In this document: in pieces, positions 63,146 to 64,000 of the stretch
Layout of the letters: every line of letters starts with the position of its first letter
Numbering within the stretch: the first letter of the stretch is position 1
Source: Mesorhizobium sp. WSM4313
GTDB lineage: Bacteria > Pseudomonadota > Alphaproteobacteria > Rhizobiales > Rhizobiaceae
Direction of reading: 5' to 3'
Assembly: GCF_002294725.1 (NCBI RefSeq)
Contig: NZ_NSFT01000006.1
Span: forward strand, 1-64,000
DNA length: 64,000 nt
Notes under the pieces: model-generated
The model's database searches: none
What the model saw: only the letters and a program-made list of their open reading frames with translations
What the model was told of the DNA's origin: nothing
Position numbers and translations under genes: made by a program

Positions 63146-64000
63146 TTACCAGTGCCCGGCCGGCGTCCTGATGTAGTCGATGAAGGCGCGCAGCGGCGCC
63201 GGCACCAAGCGGCGCCCGGGATAATAGAGAAACGGCCCGGAGAATTTCTGCCACCACGGTTCCAGCACAGGTTCCAGCGCGCCGCTCTCGAAATGCGGGC
63301 GTACCCAGTCCTCGAAGAGCCAGAGAATGCCGACGCCGGCGATCGCCGCATCGATAGCGAGATCGACACCGCCACCAATGCTGACGAGCAATGGTCCCGT
63401 GGTATCGACCCGCACCACCTCGCCGTCGCGCTCGAACTCCCAAGGCGTCATGACCCCGCTCGGGAAGCGACCGCGCACGCACGCATGACCAAGCAGGTCA
63501 CGCGGATGCTGCGGCCGGCCGTGCCGATCGAGATAGGCTGGCGCGGCCGAGGTGGTGAAACGCTGGGTGCGCGGCCCGATCGGCATAGCGATCATGTCCT
63601 GCTCCAGCCGTTCGTCATAGCGGATGCCAGCATCGCAGCCGGCCACCAGCAGGTCGACAAAGTTCTCCTCCGCGATCACCTCCAGCCGGATGGCCGGATA
63701 TGCAGCGAGAAATCCCGGAACGATTTTTGGCAGCACCAGCCGCGAGGCGCTTATCGGCACGTTGAGGCGCAAGGTGCCGGCAGGTCGGTCACGGAAACCG
63801 TTCACGACGTCGAGCGCGGCCTGCACCTCACCCAGCGCGGGGCCAAGACGCGCCAGCAGGCTGGCGCCTGCCTCGGTCAGTGCAACACTGCGCGTGGTGC
63901 GATTGAAGAGCCGCACACCAAGTTGGGTTTCCAGACGGCGGACGGCTTCGCTGAGCACTGAGGCGTTGCCTGCAGTCACGCGGGCCGCTTCGCGAAAGCC
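63146..64000 (-). CDS. LysR-family transcriptional regulator (N-terminus beyond right edge)
   Basis: 285 codons are present. The HTH (GFREAARVTAGNASVLSEAV then RRLETQLGVRLFNRTTRSV) begins at the right edge, so the first residues of the gene lie outside. The C-terminal effector domain has NVPISASRLVLPKIVPGFLA, GCDAGIRYDERLEQDMI and VGILWLFEDW. It resembles the CrgA/AaeR-type LysR proteins. It is convergent with rpsI. The target gene would lie to the right. Confidence 0.9.
   Translation of the reverse strand, partial: GFREAARVTAGNASVLSEAVRRLETQLGVRLFNRTTRSVALTEAGASLLARLGPALGEVQAALDVVNGFRDRPAGTLRLNVPISASRLVLPKIVPGFLAAYPAIRLEVIAEENFVDLLVAGCDAGIRYDERLEQDMIAMPIGPRTQRFTTSAAPAYLDRHGRPQHPRDLLGHACVRGRFPSGVMTPWEFERDGEVVRVDTTGPLLVSIGGGVDLAIDAAIAGVGILWLFEDWVRPHFESGALEPVLEPWWQKFSGPFLYYPGRRLVPAPLRAFIDYIRTPAGHW

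Overview
The window is about 64 kb of high-GC, densely coding chromosome that I read as an alphaproteobacterium of the Rhizobiales, most like Mesorhizobium and relatives. The basis is gene content (NDUFA12-type complex I subunit, DUF2155, BA14K and BTLCP proteins, RNase E with a long acidic insertion in its S1 domain, programmed-frameshift prfB) and several small intergenic repeat families of the kind common in that genus. The species is not identified from the sequence alone. No CRISPR array, prophage, transposase or integrase was found.

Layout. 1-3.1 kb: the 5' end of tuf, a DMT transporter, two small stress/unknown proteins, an orphan compositionally odd gene, and tRNA-Gly and tRNA-Tyr. 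3.2-8.8 kb: rlmB, then a glyoxylate operon read leftwards (gcl, hyi, glxR) with a divergent IclR regulator. 8.9-11.2 kb: small envelope proteins and tRNA-Thr. 11.2-16.5 kb: a TetR regulator divergent from a polyamine-type ABC transporter operon that ends in a metallo-beta-lactamase-fold hydrolase. 16.9-23 kb: nadK, a DEAD-box helicase, an OmpA lipoprotein and two GFA-fold proteins.

23-32 kb: prfB, PBP1A, an N-acetylmuramoyl-L-alanine amidase and rne with a 0.65 kb leader. 32-44.4 kb: glsA, an aminotransferase, a BepA-like M48 protease, a DsbA-like protein, aroQ-accB-accC-aat, DUF2155, NDUFA12, panB-panC, an AIM24 protein and a GNAT enzyme. 44.4-50.6 kb: gatB, a candidate small RNA, a frameshifted yjhX-type gene, CBS, rhomboid, PAS, PilZ and BTLCP genes. 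50.6-64 kb: a lower-GC HNH gene, an ankyrin protein, gamma carbonic anhydrase, a P450, a signal-less solute-binding protein, metY-cupin, an AAA/GNAT/CoA-binding trio, enoyl-CoA hydratase, thioesterase, LysE exporter, rplM-rpsI and a truncated LysR gene.

Most of the window is ordinary housekeeping. The parts that deserve a second look are non-coding or broken: an sRNA-like transcription unit beside a yjhX pseudogene, a repeat that supplies the stop codons of two convergent genes, a terminator hairpin whose loop can form a G-quadruplex on the minus strand, an intrinsic terminator inside the rne leader, operator-like palindromes at two regulator genes, and a TTAAC-type motif shared by neighbouring signalling genes. 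I did not find a clearly new multi-gene system. The closest candidate is the TetR/ABC/MBL operon, whose substrate is unknown.
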